From Neorhizobium alkalisoli (GTDB lineage Bacteria; Pseudomonadota; Alphaproteobacteria; Rhizobiales; Rhizobiaceae), in the NCBI RefSeq assembly GCF_002968635.1, contig NZ_PVBN01000002.1:186001-250000 (forward strand): a stretch of DNA of 64,000 nt, given 5' to 3'. This document shows, piece by piece, positions 41,835 through 52,300 of the stretch (the stretch's first letter is position 1; each line of letters begins with the position of its first letter). A program made the translations under genes and the position numbers. The notes below the pieces were generated by a model, which saw nothing but the letters and a program-made list of their open reading frames with translations, ran no database searches and had not been told where the DNA came from.

Positions 41835-43001
41835 TCAAAGCCAGAAGAACATCAGTTCGAGCAGCGCATCCGTCGCCCTGCTCGTCAGCGTTCCCGTTCC
41901 GACAGATTGAGCGGTCATGAGCGGCACCTCCCGCACGACCCGGTCACCTGCGGAGATCCTCAGGACACCGACCTCCTGACCCTCGGTGACTGGAGCTCGC
42001 AGCGGCCATTTGTAGACAATACGACCCGAAAGCCTCTCGGGATTGCTCGTCGCCAGATAGATGTCGACCGGCTCTTTGGCGATAAGATCGACATATCGCG
42101 ACGTTCCGCCATAGACGCTTATCTGGCCGATCACCTCGCCTTGTTTGAAAAGGACTTTCGTCTCAAAAGAAGAAAGGCCCCATTCAAGAACCCGTCGGGC
42201 CTCCTCGAGCCGTTCCTTGTCGCTCGCAAGCCCGCCTATGGCCAGGAAAAGCCGCGTCCCGTCCCGTTGTACCGACGCGACCAGCGCATAGCCAAAGCCT
42301 TCCGCGAAACCGGCGCCAAGGCCATCGACGCCGATGTTCAATCCCAAAAGGGGATTCTTGTTGCGCTGGAAGATCTTGTTCCACTCGAAATCGGGATGCG
42401 AATAAAGCGGGTAGAACTCCGGGTAGCTGCGGTAGATATGCCGGGAGAGTTCAACGAGATCGCGGGCCGTCGTGCGGTTTTCCACGCCCGGGAGGCCGGT
42501 GGAGTTGCCGAAAACGGAACGGGTGAGGCCGAGGTCCCTCGCCCGGGCGGTCATGCGGGCGGCAAACTCGCCTTCTGAACGGGAAAGACCTTCGGCGAGG
42601 ATGATGCAGGCGTCGTTGGCGTTCTGCACGATGACGCCCCTGATAAGGGCGTTGACGGGCACCTGCGACTTCAAAGCGGCGAACATCGTGGTTGTGCCCG
42701 ATGGTGCGCCGCCGGTGCGCCAGGCGTATTCGCTCACCGGATAGATGCTGTCGAGACCGACGTCTCCCCGCTTTATGGCGCTGAAGACGACCTCCATGGT
42801 CATCAGTTTCGCGAGCGATGCCGGCGGGAAGCCCTGGTTTTCGTTGGAAGCAAGCAGGACCGTTCCGGTTTTCGCCTCCACCATGTATATCTGCTTGGCT
42901 TTGGTGACGAAGGCAGGCGCGGGCTCCTGTGCGCTTGCCGCCCCTGCAAGAGGGAGACCGCCAAGGAGGATAAGGACTAGAAGGATCAGCCGCCGCATCA
43001 T
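41835..43001 (-). CDS. D-alanyl-D-alanine carboxypeptidase-family (S11) protein with altered SxN and KTG motifs
   Basis: A 388-residue periplasmic protein with a signal peptide (MMRRLILLVLILLGGLPLAG, cleavage near ASAQ), a peptidase S11 domain (residues about 30-265) and the C-terminal PBP5-like beta domain ending in a hydrophobic anchor (ATDALLELMFFWL). The SxxK motif is intact in PPASLAKLMT (Ser62, Lys65). The second motif, usually SxN, is Asn127-Ala-Asn129 (VQNANDA), and the KTG motif is Gly229-Ala-Gly231 (GVDGLGAGFAEG). It may be a low-activity or regulatory penicillin-binding protein. It lies between rlpA and tmk. Confidence 0.9.
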   Translation of the reverse strand: MMRRLILLVLILLGGLPLAGAASAQEPAPAFVTKAKQIYMVEAKTGTVLLASNENQGFPPASLAKLMTMEVVFSAIKRGDVGLDSIYPVSEYAWRTGGAPSGTTTMFAALKSQVPVNALIRGVIVQNANDACIILAEGLSRSEGEFAARMTARARDLGLTRSVFGNSTGLPGVENRTTARDLVELSRHIYRSYPEFYPLYSHPDFEWNKIFQRNKNPLLGLNIGVDGLGAGFAEGFGYALVASVQRDGTRLFLAIGGLASDKERLEEARRVLEWGLSSFETKVLFKQGEVIGQISVYGGTSRYVDLIAKEPVDIYLATSNPERLSGRIVYKWPLRAPVTEGQEVGVLRISAGDRVVREVPLMTAQSVGTGTLTSRATDALLELMFFWL

Positions 43002-43065
43002 TACCCCGTAGCTCGTTTCACCTATGCCTATCAGCGCCCTTCATGAGGGGCAATCGGCTAGGATT

Positions 43066-44073
43066 TCAACGCACGGGCTTTTGAGCGGGCCTTGCAGATT
43101 CCAGGACGACATTGCCGAACATCACCTGCGGCGTTTTCGCCTGCGGTTCGGCTATGTATGCGGCTGCAACCGTTGCCGTCTGCGGCCTCGCGCCATAGCT
43201 GACCGGACGCTCGGCAGGAAGCGGTCCGATCTGCGGCAACGCGGCGAACTGGTCGAATACCTGGAATGCCTGTGGAGCGGCGGATACGGGAGCCGGACCG
43301 CTCGGCGTGCGTCCGGCAAGCGCAATGGGCGCGGGCATCGCCGAGCCGTAGCTTTGAAGCTGCTCGCGGAGTGGCTGATTCGATGCGACCATGACGCCCG
43401 TTGCGATCTGCCCCTCAGGCCGGATCGACGGCAGGCGGTCGCCCTTGCGGACGTACGAGGCCATCAGGAATGGCATGTCCTGGCCGTCCATGCGGGCTCG
43501 GCCGACATATTGCACATTGACCTTCGCGGTGCCGGTCCGCTTCATATCGAGGAGTTCGGCTGTCTTGCCCGAGACGTCGATGATACGACCCGGATGGTAG
43601 GGCCCACGGTCATTCACCCGCACGATCACCGAAGACCCGGTGTCGACATTCGTCACGCGAGCATAGCTCGGCAGCGGGAAGGTCGGATGCGCTGCCGACA
43701 GATGGGCGCTGTCATAAACTTCACCATTGGCGGTCAGGCGTCCGTGAAAGGCCGACCCGTACCAAGAAGCAAGACCGCTTTTGCGGTAGTTCGGATCTTC
43801 CTTGGGAACGTAAGTCTGACCCTTTACCTGATAGGGCTGTCCCACCATGAAGCGGCCGCCGCCCTTCGGCACGGGTCTGCCGTCGGAAACCACCCTGGGG
43901 CTCGCCTTGACGCCGTATTCTTTTTCCGAAAAATATTCTTTGCTGCGGGGCTTCTTCTTTGGCGCCTCAGTCGTGGCACAAGAAGCCACACCGACGCAGA
44001 CCATCGTTATCCCGAGCCATTTCGCACCCAGCGAAAGCTTGCCGCCACTCAAACCCAAACCCGTCCGTCCCAT
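43066..44073 (-). CDS. rlpA: RlpA-family septal ring lipoprotein / lytic transglycosylase-like
   Basis: A 335-residue lipoprotein: hydrophobic LGITMVCVGVAS then lipobox Cys in VASCATT. The double-psi beta-barrel RlpA domain is near residues 95-190 (GLASWYGSAFHGRLTANGEV, HPTFPLPSYARVTNVDTG, RVNDRGPYHPGRIIDVS), including the catalytic Asp in NDRGP. No SPOR domain is evident; the C-terminal third is low-complexity Pro/Ala/Gln. It heads the run down to the MBL gene; dac follows 64 nt on. Confidence 0.9.
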   Translation of the reverse strand: MGRTGLGLSGGKLSLGAKWLGITMVCVGVASCATTEAPKKKPRSKEYFSEKEYGVKASPRVVSDGRPVPKGGGRFMVGQPYQVKGQTYVPKEDPNYRKSGLASWYGSAFHGRLTANGEVYDSAHLSAAHPTFPLPSYARVTNVDTGSSVIVRVNDRGPYHPGRIIDVSGKTAELLDMKRTGTAKVNVQYVGRARMDGQDMPFLMASYVRKGDRLPSIRPEGQIATGVMVASNQPLREQLQSYGSAMPAPIALAGRTPSGPAPVSAAPQAFQVFDQFAALPQIGPLPAERPVSYGARPQTATVAAAYIAEPQAKTPQVMFGNVVLESARPAQKPVR

Positions 44074-44686
44074 GCCGCCTTCACCGTCTCAGGCAGGTAA
44101 AGGCCCTCGCGACCACCCCTGCCCTTGCCGGCCAATGAACCGGTTCGGGACATACCCCTATGTCCGCGAACCAATGGTGTTCCAGTTTTGCTGGCAACGT
44201 GGCGAAAATGCGAACGAAAACTGTGGAGTAGTTAAAATTCTACGCAGTATGCTTAATGGAGGGTTACGGGGCCTAGCGGTCTGGCGGACCGAGAATCTAG
44301 CTGAACACCTAAAGAGCAAGATCCAAGCCTTGCAGTCCTTATCAGAAGTCGGATATCCAACTGCTGCCAGTCATTCGTAGGCTGAATGCGCGGCCGGCCC
44401 ATGTTGATCGCCGCCAGTACGACAAAAAGCTTTAGAGGTCTGTTCGGGCGCTCGCCGGACTGGCGTATAATCGGGAGTAAACATCCTAAGCGAATCTGGG
44501 CAGATCGATGACAAATCTGTCCACTAAACGCAACGTCCCAGCCAAGCGTACATCGCGGCGAGGCCAAAAAACCTACCACGAAAATATAGTGTTGTACTGG
44601 GTGAAAGCTTTTCTTAAATATCGCCTTCGATAACTGTGCGGTTCGCAGCGGTTCTGAGAGCCGCGGCCTTCGAACGGGGAAAACAG
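44074..44686. other. 613-nt gap before the metalloprotease gene, no supported gene
   Basis: The stretch is visibly AT-richer than its surroundings and contains only short frames without conserved features or good ribosome-binding sites. It carries the promoters of rlpA (left) and probably of the metalloprotease (right). I see no tRNA, repeat or insertion-sequence end in it. Confidence 0.5.
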
Positions 44687-46603
44687 ATGACGGGTAGCTT
44701 CACTTCAACCAAAATCCAATCACCCTCAGGTAACACTCTGGTTGATGGCGTTTTGAGCGGCGGTGCGTGGGCCGGAACGGTGACCTATGCCTTTCCCACA
44801 AGCTCTGCAAGCTATAGCTACACAGGAGAGCCTTTCACCTTCGGCGCGATTTCCTCGGCTCAGCAGGCGTCAGCACTCTTCGCGCTCGAAGTCTCCTACG
44901 GCCGCGCGGCCAATGACGGCTTCTCGGTGGAAGGGTTCACCAACCTTACCATTTCTGCTGGATCGGCAACGACCGCTACACTTCGTTTCGCCGAATCGGC
45001 AGCGCCATCAACGGCCTGGGCATATTTACCGGGCGAGTATACGCAAGCAGGCGATGTCTGGTTCGGACGAGGGTACGACTATCGCAGCCCTGTCGCGGGT
45101 AACTACGAGTGGCACACAATGTTGCACGAGATCGGCCACGCCCTCGGACTTAAGCATGGCCACGAAAGCGAAGGAGGATTCGATCCCCTTCCCACCGAAT
45201 ATGATAGCATTGAGTACTCGATCATGACCTATCGGGGATATATCGGCAGTGGGCTTGATGGGTATCGCTACGGAATAACTGATGCCCCTCAGTCCTACAT
45301 GATCGCCGATATCGCGGGTCTGCAGGAGATGTATGGTGCAGACTACACGACGAACAGCGGAAATACTGTATATAAATGGCAACCTGGCTCAGGTGTGACG
45401 CTTGTCGACGGCCGGGTAGGCATAGCGCCTATGGGAAAAGAGATCTTCGCGACGATCTGGGACGGAGGCGGGTTTGATACGTTCGATCTCACCGCCTACT
45501 CGACAACCCTGAAGATTGATCTTCGGCCCGGCATGGCTTCCCTCTTCAGTGGGGTTCAGGCAGCATATCTTGGTGGCGGTCCAAATAACGGCTATGCGCA
45601 GGGTAACATCTACAATGCGCTGCTGTACAAGGGAAACGCGGCCTCGCTCATTGAGAACGTGAAAGGGGGTAGCGCTTCCGACTCCATCATTGGTAACCAG
45701 GTGAACAACGCCCTTTGGGGGTACTCGGGGCACGATATCCTAAACGGCGATGCCGGCAACGATACGCTCACAGGTGGGCTTGGGGCCGACCGTCTGTACG
45801 GCGGGACTGGCTCGGACACGGCGTCCTATGCCGGAGCCAACGCCGGCGTCATTGCCAGTCTTGCGACCCCAACCTCAAACAGCGGCGAAGCGTTGGGCGA
45901 CCGCTATTCCTCAATCGAGAACCTGGAGGGATCCTCGTACGGCGACGAGCTCTATGGCGACGGAGGCGCCAACCGTTTGAATGGCGAGGCTGGCAACGAT
46001 ATCTTGAGTGGCGATGCCGGTAACGATCTTTTTTATGGCGGCGCTGGGGCCGATAGATTTTACGGTGGAACCGGATCAGATACGACAGATTACGCGACCG
46101 CAAAAGTGGGAGTATGGGCAAGTTTGGTATCGCCCAACATCAATACTTATGATGCCGCTGGGGATCGTTATTCGTCCATTGAGAACCTGGCCGGTAGCAA
46201 GTACAATGACCGGTTATACGGCGACGCTGGAGCTAACATATTGTCCGGCGGGGTTGGGCACGACATGCTCGTAGGCGGGGCGGGAGCTGATCGACTGATC
46301 GGCAGCGATGGAAATGACAAGCTGTACGGCCAGTCCGGAAATGATCTGATGGCGGGCGGCTTGGGTAGCGACGCATTCTATTTCGATCTCGGCTTCGGAA
46401 AGGACCTGATAGGGGACTTTTCCACCGTCGGCGGCGACGTCATACAGTTCGCGGTCGCCGTTTTCTCTAACTTTGCTGAATTGATCGACGCGGCGATCCA
46501 GCAAGGACGGGATACGCTTATCGCCGGCGACGCTAATAACGTGCTGACCTTGAAAAATGTTTCGTTGACGAGCTTTCAAAGCGATGACTTCCTCTTTGCA
46601 TAA
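44687..46603 (+). CDS. Secreted serralysin-type (M10) metalloprotease with RTX repeats
   Basis: A 638-residue protein without a signal peptide. ATG at 44687 follows GGGGA; a GTG at 44636 is possible. The metzincin zinc site is HEIGHALGLKHGH near residue 165-177, with the Met-turn in YSIMTYRGY. The protease domain leads into RTX nonapeptide repeats (GNDTLTGGLGADRLYGGTGS, GNDILSGDAGNDLFYGG, GNDKLYGQSGNDLMAGG) and a hydrophobic C-terminal segment typical of type I secretion signals. Calcium-dependent folding after export is expected. No ABC/HlyD exporter genes are adjacent. AT-richer flanks and a nearby tRNA gene suggest acquisition. Confidence 0.9.
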   Translation: MTGSFTSTKIQSPSGNTLVDGVLSGGAWAGTVTYAFPTSSASYSYTGEPFTFGAISSAQQASALFALEVSYGRAANDGFSVEGFTNLTISAGSATTATLRFAESAAPSTAWAYLPGEYTQAGDVWFGRGYDYRSPVAGNYEWHTMLHEIGHALGLKHGHESEGGFDPLPTEYDSIEYSIMTYRGYIGSGLDGYRYGITDAPQSYMIADIAGLQEMYGADYTTNSGNTVYKWQPGSGVTLVDGRVGIAPMGKEIFATIWDGGGFDTFDLTAYSTTLKIDLRPGMASLFSGVQAAYLGGGPNNGYAQGNIYNALLYKGNAASLIENVKGGSASDSIIGNQVNNALWGYSGHDILNGDAGNDTLTGGLGADRLYGGTGSDTASYAGANAGVIASLATPTSNSGEALGDRYSSIENLEGSSYGDELYGDGGANRLNGEAGNDILSGDAGNDLFYGGAGADRFYGGTGSDTTDYATAKVGVWASLVSPNINTYDAAGDRYSSIENLAGSKYNDRLYGDAGANILSGGVGHDMLVGGAGADRLIGSDGNDKLYGQSGNDLMAGGLGSDAFYFDLGFGKDLIGDFSTVGGDVIQFAVAVFSNFAELIDAAIQQGRDTLIAGDANNVLTLKNVSLTSFQSDDFLFA

Positions 46604-47061
46604 GCGCCGCTACAAGACGAAGCTTGAGGTGCCACCCGTTGTACCGAACGCAGTATTTATTCCGCGACAGTCCGCAATAACGGTTTAAACCGTCTATTGC
46701 TCTTTTGCGGTAGAGTTTACCTTCGACGAGGCTGTATAAGTGATCGGTTGATACTCGTAGTGTTAGCTTGCGCGACACTGTGTAGTGGCAACAGTCATGA
46801 CAACGACGTGAACCATAGAAGGAAAACATCCTTAAGGTATAGGATCAATGTTCGTTGGAGAACGCCTACTTGCGATAGAATTTTCGATCGTTATCGGCGT
46901 TCTCAAGGCGCGTATGTCTCCGAACGGCCGCCGAGCAAGTTGACGCTGCGATCAAAGCTGCTAAAAAGCCAGCCGTCGAGTGATTAGGGTAGCAAATCGG
47001 TAGCATACGCCGATTTCGAAAAATCAACCATCTGGTGATTGTTCATCCTTTTCAATTAGAT
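46604..47061. other. 458-nt gap between metalloprotease and tRNA-Ser, no supported gene
   Basis: AT-rich relative to the window. It contains only weak frames, e.g. a 31-codon frame at 46848-46943 (MFVGERLLAIEFSIVIGVLK) behind AGGATCA, and a frame ending AAEQVDAAIKAAKKPAVE just before 46983 that reads like a gene 3' remnant. Neither is strong enough to call. Confidence 0.4.
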
Positions 47062-47151
47062 GGAAGAGTGTCCGAGTGGTTTAAGGAACCGGTCTTGAAA
47101 ACCGGCGTGCGGGAAACCGTACCGTGGGTTCGAATCCCACCTCTTCCGCCA
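47062..47151 (+). tRNA. tRNA-Ser(UGA)
   Basis: The cloverleaf reads GGAAGAG...CTCTTCC for the acceptor stem, D-loop GTCCGAGTGG, anticodon stem CCGGT/ACCGG with loop CTTGAAA (anticodon TGA at 47096-47098), a long variable arm (CGTGCGGGAAACCGTACCG) typical of serine tRNAs, the T arm GTGGGTTCGAATCCCAC, discriminator G and an encoded CCA. Confidence 0.97.
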
Positions 47152-47251
47152 TTTCATGCATGGTGATGTCCCGTGTCCAGTTCGGCGCAAGCCACGATTT
47201 CTATCGTCTCCCTAACCGGAATGATGCCGGCCGCAATTTGGGGACAATGAC

Positions 47252-47413
47252 ATGTCGAACGATACCACTTCCTTTACCCAGCCCTCCGAACAGTCGATCG
47301 CGCTGTTCCTGCAGGACAACGACGCCGACCAGTTGACCGATATCCTGGTCGAGGCGCTCTACGAAGCATTCCGCACGCTCGAAGACGAAATCCGCCTCGA
47401 CACCGTCCACTGA
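47252..47413 (+). CDS. Small acidic protein, 53 residues
   Basis: The ATG at 47252 is preceded by TTGGGGACAATGAC, with GGGGA at good spacing. The product begins MSNDTTSFTQPSEQSIALFL and continues with DADQLTDILVEALYEAFRTL and DEIRLDTVH: acidic, probably two helices, no membrane span. It lies 100 nt after tRNA-Ser and 10 nt from the convergent stop of the cyclase gene. I do not recognise a family. Codon use is like the surrounding genes (GC-rich third positions), which supports a real gene. Confidence 0.65.
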   Translation: MSNDTTSFTQPSEQSIALFLQDNDADQLTDILVEALYEAFRTLEDEIRLDTVH

Positions 47414-47423
47414 TCGTTGCCCG

Positions 47424-49388
47424 TCAGGCGCCGCCGGATTGAAGCGCCTGTTCGTAATAAACTTTGAGTGCCGGAATATCGCGCGCCAGGTTCGGCGCCA
47501 GCCGCTGCTGGCTGCCAACATCCCGGCGATAATGTGCTTCCAGGAATTGACGATGTGCCGCGAGCGCGTCTTCGGCGCATTTGCGCGTGACGGTGAAGAC
47601 AGGTGATTCTTCTGTCTTGCCCTTGACCGTGATCCGGTCGAGTTCCAGCACGGCAAAGGCATCGCTCACCGAGCGCGCTGTCCCCTCGCCGAGCAGCAGC
47701 GGTACGCCATAGGCTTTCGATGCTCCCTCGAGCCTCGCCGCCAGATTGACCGCGTCACCCAGAGCCGAATAGTCGAAACGGCTGGTGGAGCCCATATTTC
47801 CGACGACGCATTCGCCCGTATTGATGCCTATGCCGATCCTGAGGGCATAATGGGTTCTGCCGGTGATGTCGGCCTCGGCCTTGAGATCCGCGTTCAGCAC
47901 CTCGATGGCCTCGAGCATATCGAGTGCCGCAGAAACCGCATGCACCGCATGGGCGGGATCGTCCAGCGGAGCGTTCCAGAAAGCCATGAGGCAATCGCCG
48001 ATATATTTGTCGATCGTTCCGGAATGCGACAGGACGATCTCGGAGAGCGGTGTCAGAAGCCGATTGATCAGCGCCGTCAGTTGCTGCGGATCGTTCTTCA
48101 GCTGCTCCGAAATCGTGGTGAAGCCGCGCACGTCGCAGAAGAGAATGGAAAGCTCCCGCTTTTCGCCGCCGAGCTTCAGCTTGGATGGATCGCGGGCAAG
48201 CTGATCGACCAGCGCCGGCGCCAGGTATTGCGAAAAGGCGCGCGTGATCTGCCGGCGGTTTTTCCGCTCCTGGGCGTAGTCAAGCGTAGCCTGCGCTGCC
48301 GCGATACCGATGAAGGCGAGCGAAGGCGCCAAGGGAGGGACAAACACCCGGCCGAAGCGCAGCACCAGATAGCTGACTGCGAAGAGGACAATGATCGCGG
48401 CGGCGCCGACCGCGACGGTGCGCCAGCCGGTCCCGTTCCACACCAGCGCGACTGCCGACAATACTGAGAGCAAAAGAAGCCCCAGCTTTACCGGCTCCCC
48501 GGCCTCTTCGATCCAGTTCCTGAGCCGCAGGTTGTCGAAAATGGTCGCCTGTATCTCCGCACCCGCAGTCAGCCTGCCGGTGTGAACGGTATAGGATGTC
48601 GCAAAGGCATCGGCTCCGCCGTTTTCGATGGAAGGCGCGTTCTGCAGGCTGAGCCCCACGATGACCGTGCGATCCCTGAAGATCCCCGCGGGCAGAAAAT
48701 TTTGCGGATCGAGCGCCTGATAGTAGGAGACGGTCGGATAGGTCCTTTGGCCTCCGAATGTCTGGATCAAACCGGTCCGTTCCGGCAGCGCTACGTCCGC
48801 CCCGGCGGCGGTCGCAACCATCGCCGCAAAGCCGTCGTCATAGCGGGGCATTTCGCGCAGGACGCCATCGCGATGCAGCCCGACCGAGGCGATGCCCGTC
48901 AGTGCCAATTTTTCGGAAAACATCTGCAGCGGCAGGACGCGAATGAACTGGTCGGCCTGGTCCGACGTCACCAGCGTCTCGTCGCCGGCAAGGACCACAT
49001 CCGGACCGAGCGCCGCAGCGAGCGCCTCGTCCTCTTCCGGCGTCGAGGGCTCGGAAAAAATGATGTCCAGGCCGATCACCTTCGCGCCTGCGGCACGAAG
49101 AGCCGAAATCAACTTGGCGTGCTGGCTGCGTGGCCAGGGCCACTGCACGTTGATCTCTGCAAACGACGGCTCGTCGATCGCAACGATGATCGGTCCTTCC
49201 TCCGGCAACGGTGGAGCGCCGATGGTGGAGAGATAGTCGAAAGCGCGGTAGTCGATCAGCGGCCATCCCGGAAGCCGGCTAAATAAAGCGACTGCGGCTA
49301 GAACGAAAACCGCGACGATCACGACCCGCGCGGGTCGTGACGAAAAGAAACGCGGTGCCGAACGTGATGGAAGACGCCGACGGGCCAT
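47424..49388 (-). CDS. CHASE2-domain class III adenylate cyclase
   Basis: A 654-residue membrane sensor cyclase. An N-terminal membrane helix (RVVIVAVFVLAAVALFSRLP) leads to an extracytoplasmic CHASE2 domain (YDYLST-like FDYLSTIGAPPLPEEGPIIV, IVAIDEPSFAEINVQWPWPR, VIGLDIIFSEP). Further helices follow at about 305-375, then a class III catalytic domain: metal Asp in ILFCDVRGFTTIS, second Asp in DKYIGDCLMAFWNAP, and RFDYSALGDAVNLAARLE. The Lys of DKYIGD and Asp of FDYSALGD are the adenine-selecting pair, so cAMP is the expected product. Its ATG overlaps the stop of the FecR gene by one base (TGATG). Confidence 0.93.
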   Translation of the reverse strand: MARRRLPSRSAPRFFSSRPARVVIVAVFVLAAVALFSRLPGWPLIDYRAFDYLSTIGAPPLPEEGPIIVAIDEPSFAEINVQWPWPRSQHAKLISALRAAGAKVIGLDIIFSEPSTPEEDEALAAALGPDVVLAGDETLVTSDQADQFIRVLPLQMFSEKLALTGIASVGLHRDGVLREMPRYDDGFAAMVATAAGADVALPERTGLIQTFGGQRTYPTVSYYQALDPQNFLPAGIFRDRTVIVGLSLQNAPSIENGGADAFATSYTVHTGRLTAGAEIQATIFDNLRLRNWIEEAGEPVKLGLLLLSVLSAVALVWNGTGWRTVAVGAAAIIVLFAVSYLVLRFGRVFVPPLAPSLAFIGIAAAQATLDYAQERKNRRQITRAFSQYLAPALVDQLARDPSKLKLGGEKRELSILFCDVRGFTTISEQLKNDPQQLTALINRLLTPLSEIVLSHSGTIDKYIGDCLMAFWNAPLDDPAHAVHAVSAALDMLEAIEVLNADLKAEADITGRTHYALRIGIGINTGECVVGNMGSTSRFDYSALGDAVNLAARLEGASKAYGVPLLLGEGTARSVSDAFAVLELDRITVKGKTEESPVFTVTRKCAEDALAAHRQFLEAHYRRDVGSQQRLAPNLARDIPALKVYYEQALQSGGA

Positions 49389-52300
49389 CAGAAGCGAACT
49401 TTAAGCGTGCCCTTGAAGACTCGGCCCCAGCCGGGCAAGCCGGCGTTCAGCTCGATCTCTTCATCGAGCAGATTGTAGGCTGCCAGCTCCAGCTCGAACA
49501 GCTTGTCGAAGGGCTCCCAGACAAGGTTGGCATCGAGTGTCCAATAATCGTCGAGGTTGGTGCCGCCTTCATTGACGCGTTGCCCGACGTAATTCGCGGC
49601 GATGGTCGCTTTGACATTGGCCTCATTGACCCAGGTCAGTGCTACCTGCCCGGCCCATTCAGGAATATAGGGAAGCGAATTGCCGAAGCTCGCGGACGCA
49701 GGATCTTCGTCTTCGGAAGCGGTGTAGGCCACGGTTGAAGACAAGCCGAAACCATGGCCCAGCAGGAGGTTGGCGCTGGCGCTAGCCCGGTCGATCCGGC
49801 CTTCGGACGTGGTGAAGGGAATGGCGGACAAGGGAATTGTTATTTGCGGATCTTTGATGTCCTGATGTTGGAATTCGACAGCGGTGAAGAAATCAGGCGT
49901 CCACTCAGCATCCCACCGCATCGCGAGGGTGTCTGTGTATCCTTCCGTTTCAGTGGATATCTGGTTCGGCTGCAGACCGACAATGCCAATAGGCGAGAGG
50001 GTTGGCGTGGAGATATCGACGCTATTTCGAATAAATCCGGCCCTCAGCCATTGGCCCTCTGTCGGCGACCAAGCAAGTCCCACCCGCGGGTCAAGGCGTA
50101 GGATATTCGTCTCATCTCCCGAAAGCATTGTACCGAAAAGAGCGTACTCCGCCTTGATATTGGGGTTAATCTCGTGAAGCAGATCGACGTAGGTTCGGCC
50201 GATCCCGATGCTACTGGATGAGGAAAGAGTCGCGACAGTAGTTGGAAACGTCGTGAAATTTTCCATCCGCTGAAAAACATTGTCGTGGAGCCAGCCACCC
50301 TCGATGCCGTAACGCCACACGAAATCACCCATAGCTACTGTATGGTTCAACGCACCGATATATGATTCTTGCTCGAAGTCGCTTTGCATGGTGTCGATCG
50401 CTAAAGGTATCCCGAAGAAATCCAGGACCCTACTCATATCGCTCTGGCTATCAAGCCGATTGAACAGCAGAGCAGTGTTCACGACATTCTGATGTCCGAT
50501 CGTATGGCTCCAACCGATTCCGCCATTCGTTACCGTGTTAGACTGCGACTGCTGAAGTGTAACGGGAAGCAGGAATGGCCCTGGAATCCCCAAAAGCGGT
50601 GCTACGTCGACCTCATTTTGTACCTCAAAATTGAAGTCGCTTTTTGCCTGATTGAAGTAGAATACGATCCGGTCATATGGTGTCGGGTTGGCTGTCAGAT
50701 AACCGTTGCCGCCGAGGACTTTGTTTTCAGTAACGAGATCGCTCAACGCCACTACGTCACGGCTTTCCGGGACCGTTTCCCATTTCAGGTTTCCATAGAA
50801 ACTGATCGGGAACGGCAGGTTGCTATAACCTCGCACTTCGCCCTCGGCGACATACCCCATCTCCCCGCTCGTCTCCGTAACCCCTCCCCCGAGCGAGGTT
50901 TCGAAAAATGGTCGCCGGAAGAAGTTCGCCGAACGCGAGCGACCCGATATCATGTGAGGTTCGAGCATCAGCGCTTGCAGAAAGCCTGAAAATGACTGCC
51001 CGTTCGCGCTGTTGTTGAAGATATCCGTGCCAGGAGAATAGTCGTTGGCGAATATGTCGGCGCTGCCGCGAATGCTCTGGTCAAGATATGCCGTGCCGGC
51101 GAAGGGATCGAATACTGCATCGCTATAGTATTCCGCCCAGGAATTCATCCCCTGGAAACGAAAGGCGTCGTTAAGCGTCGAGCCGGCAGCCTGATTTGCT
51201 CCCAGCGAGCTGTAGTGACCACCGCGTGCGCGGGAGCGCTTTACATAGTCCTGCGCGTGCCGGATTGCCCCTTCCGAGTCGTAGCTGTCGATCGCCAAAG
51301 CAGTACGAAAGGCCGAGACCGCAGGGCTGTTGTTGTCCAATCGGTCGGCATTGTCCAGTGCCTGACCGGCTGCTACCCGATCTCCCTTTTCGTAATGGGC
51401 GGCTGCGAGCATAGTCTGGCCGGCGGAATACGCCGGGTTGGCGACGGTGCCGCCGAGCATGTCTTCCAGGCCGGCATCGAGGTTGCCGGTCTGCAGGTTG
51501 TAACGGCCACGGTCCACGAGTGCGAGATCGAAGCTAGGGTCAACCTCCAGAGCCTTATCTATGAGCGCCTTGGCTTCCTTGACGCGATATTGGCTAAGAT
51601 AGTGGTTGGCGAGATTTGAATATGCAATCGGATCATGGGGATCCAGCGCTATGGATTTTTTGAAAGCAGCTTCCGCCGACCTGTCGTCTCCGCGTGCTGA
51701 CTGTATGTTTCCCAGTGCATTCCAGAAACCGGTTGAGCCAGGCGCTGTCTTCAGCGCGGCCTGAATATCTGCGAGAGCGCCCTCAAGATTACCTTCGAAA
51801 TCGGAGCGATAGTTGGCGCGTGCTTCAAGAGCGGTCGGCTCGGCGGGATCAAGCGTCAGCGCGCGCCCGATCGCCTCCTGAACCTGCGCGCGGTCGTTCA
51901 ACAGGATTGCAAGTTGCGCACGATAGGCCGGCAACGTCGGGTCATTCGGGAATTGTCGTTCGGCGTCTCGAATGACTTTGATCGCCGCGGGAATGTCTTC
52001 CAGAAACCCTGCGGCATAAGCCTTCAGAAGTGCCGCATATGAGTTGTTGACGGTCGTCGGGGGCCGTTCCACCCGCTCAGGCTTGGCAAGGGATCTCGCG
52101 TAATAGCTTCCATAAGAGGCGACGTTGCCCCGTTTTGCATCAAGACGCGGCGAAGCGCTTGCAAAAAGCGTGGCAGCCTCGTCGTATCGTCTTTCGGCGG
52201 CGGCGAAGATCCCCCTCATCAATTCAAGGCGGCCGCGTTCGGCGCTCGACAGCGTCCGGCCGTTCAACAGCGCGAGGGTTGCCTGCGCCTGCGCGTGGCC

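Noticed and set aside
44253..44579. 108-codon minus-strand frame in the gap before the metalloprotease
   Set aside because: No ribosome-binding site, mixed composition, and no coherent hydrophobic or motif pattern.
46697..46987. 96-codon plus-strand frame between the metalloprotease and tRNA-Ser
   Set aside because: Arg/Ser-rich low-quality frame lacking a start signal; at best a remnant.
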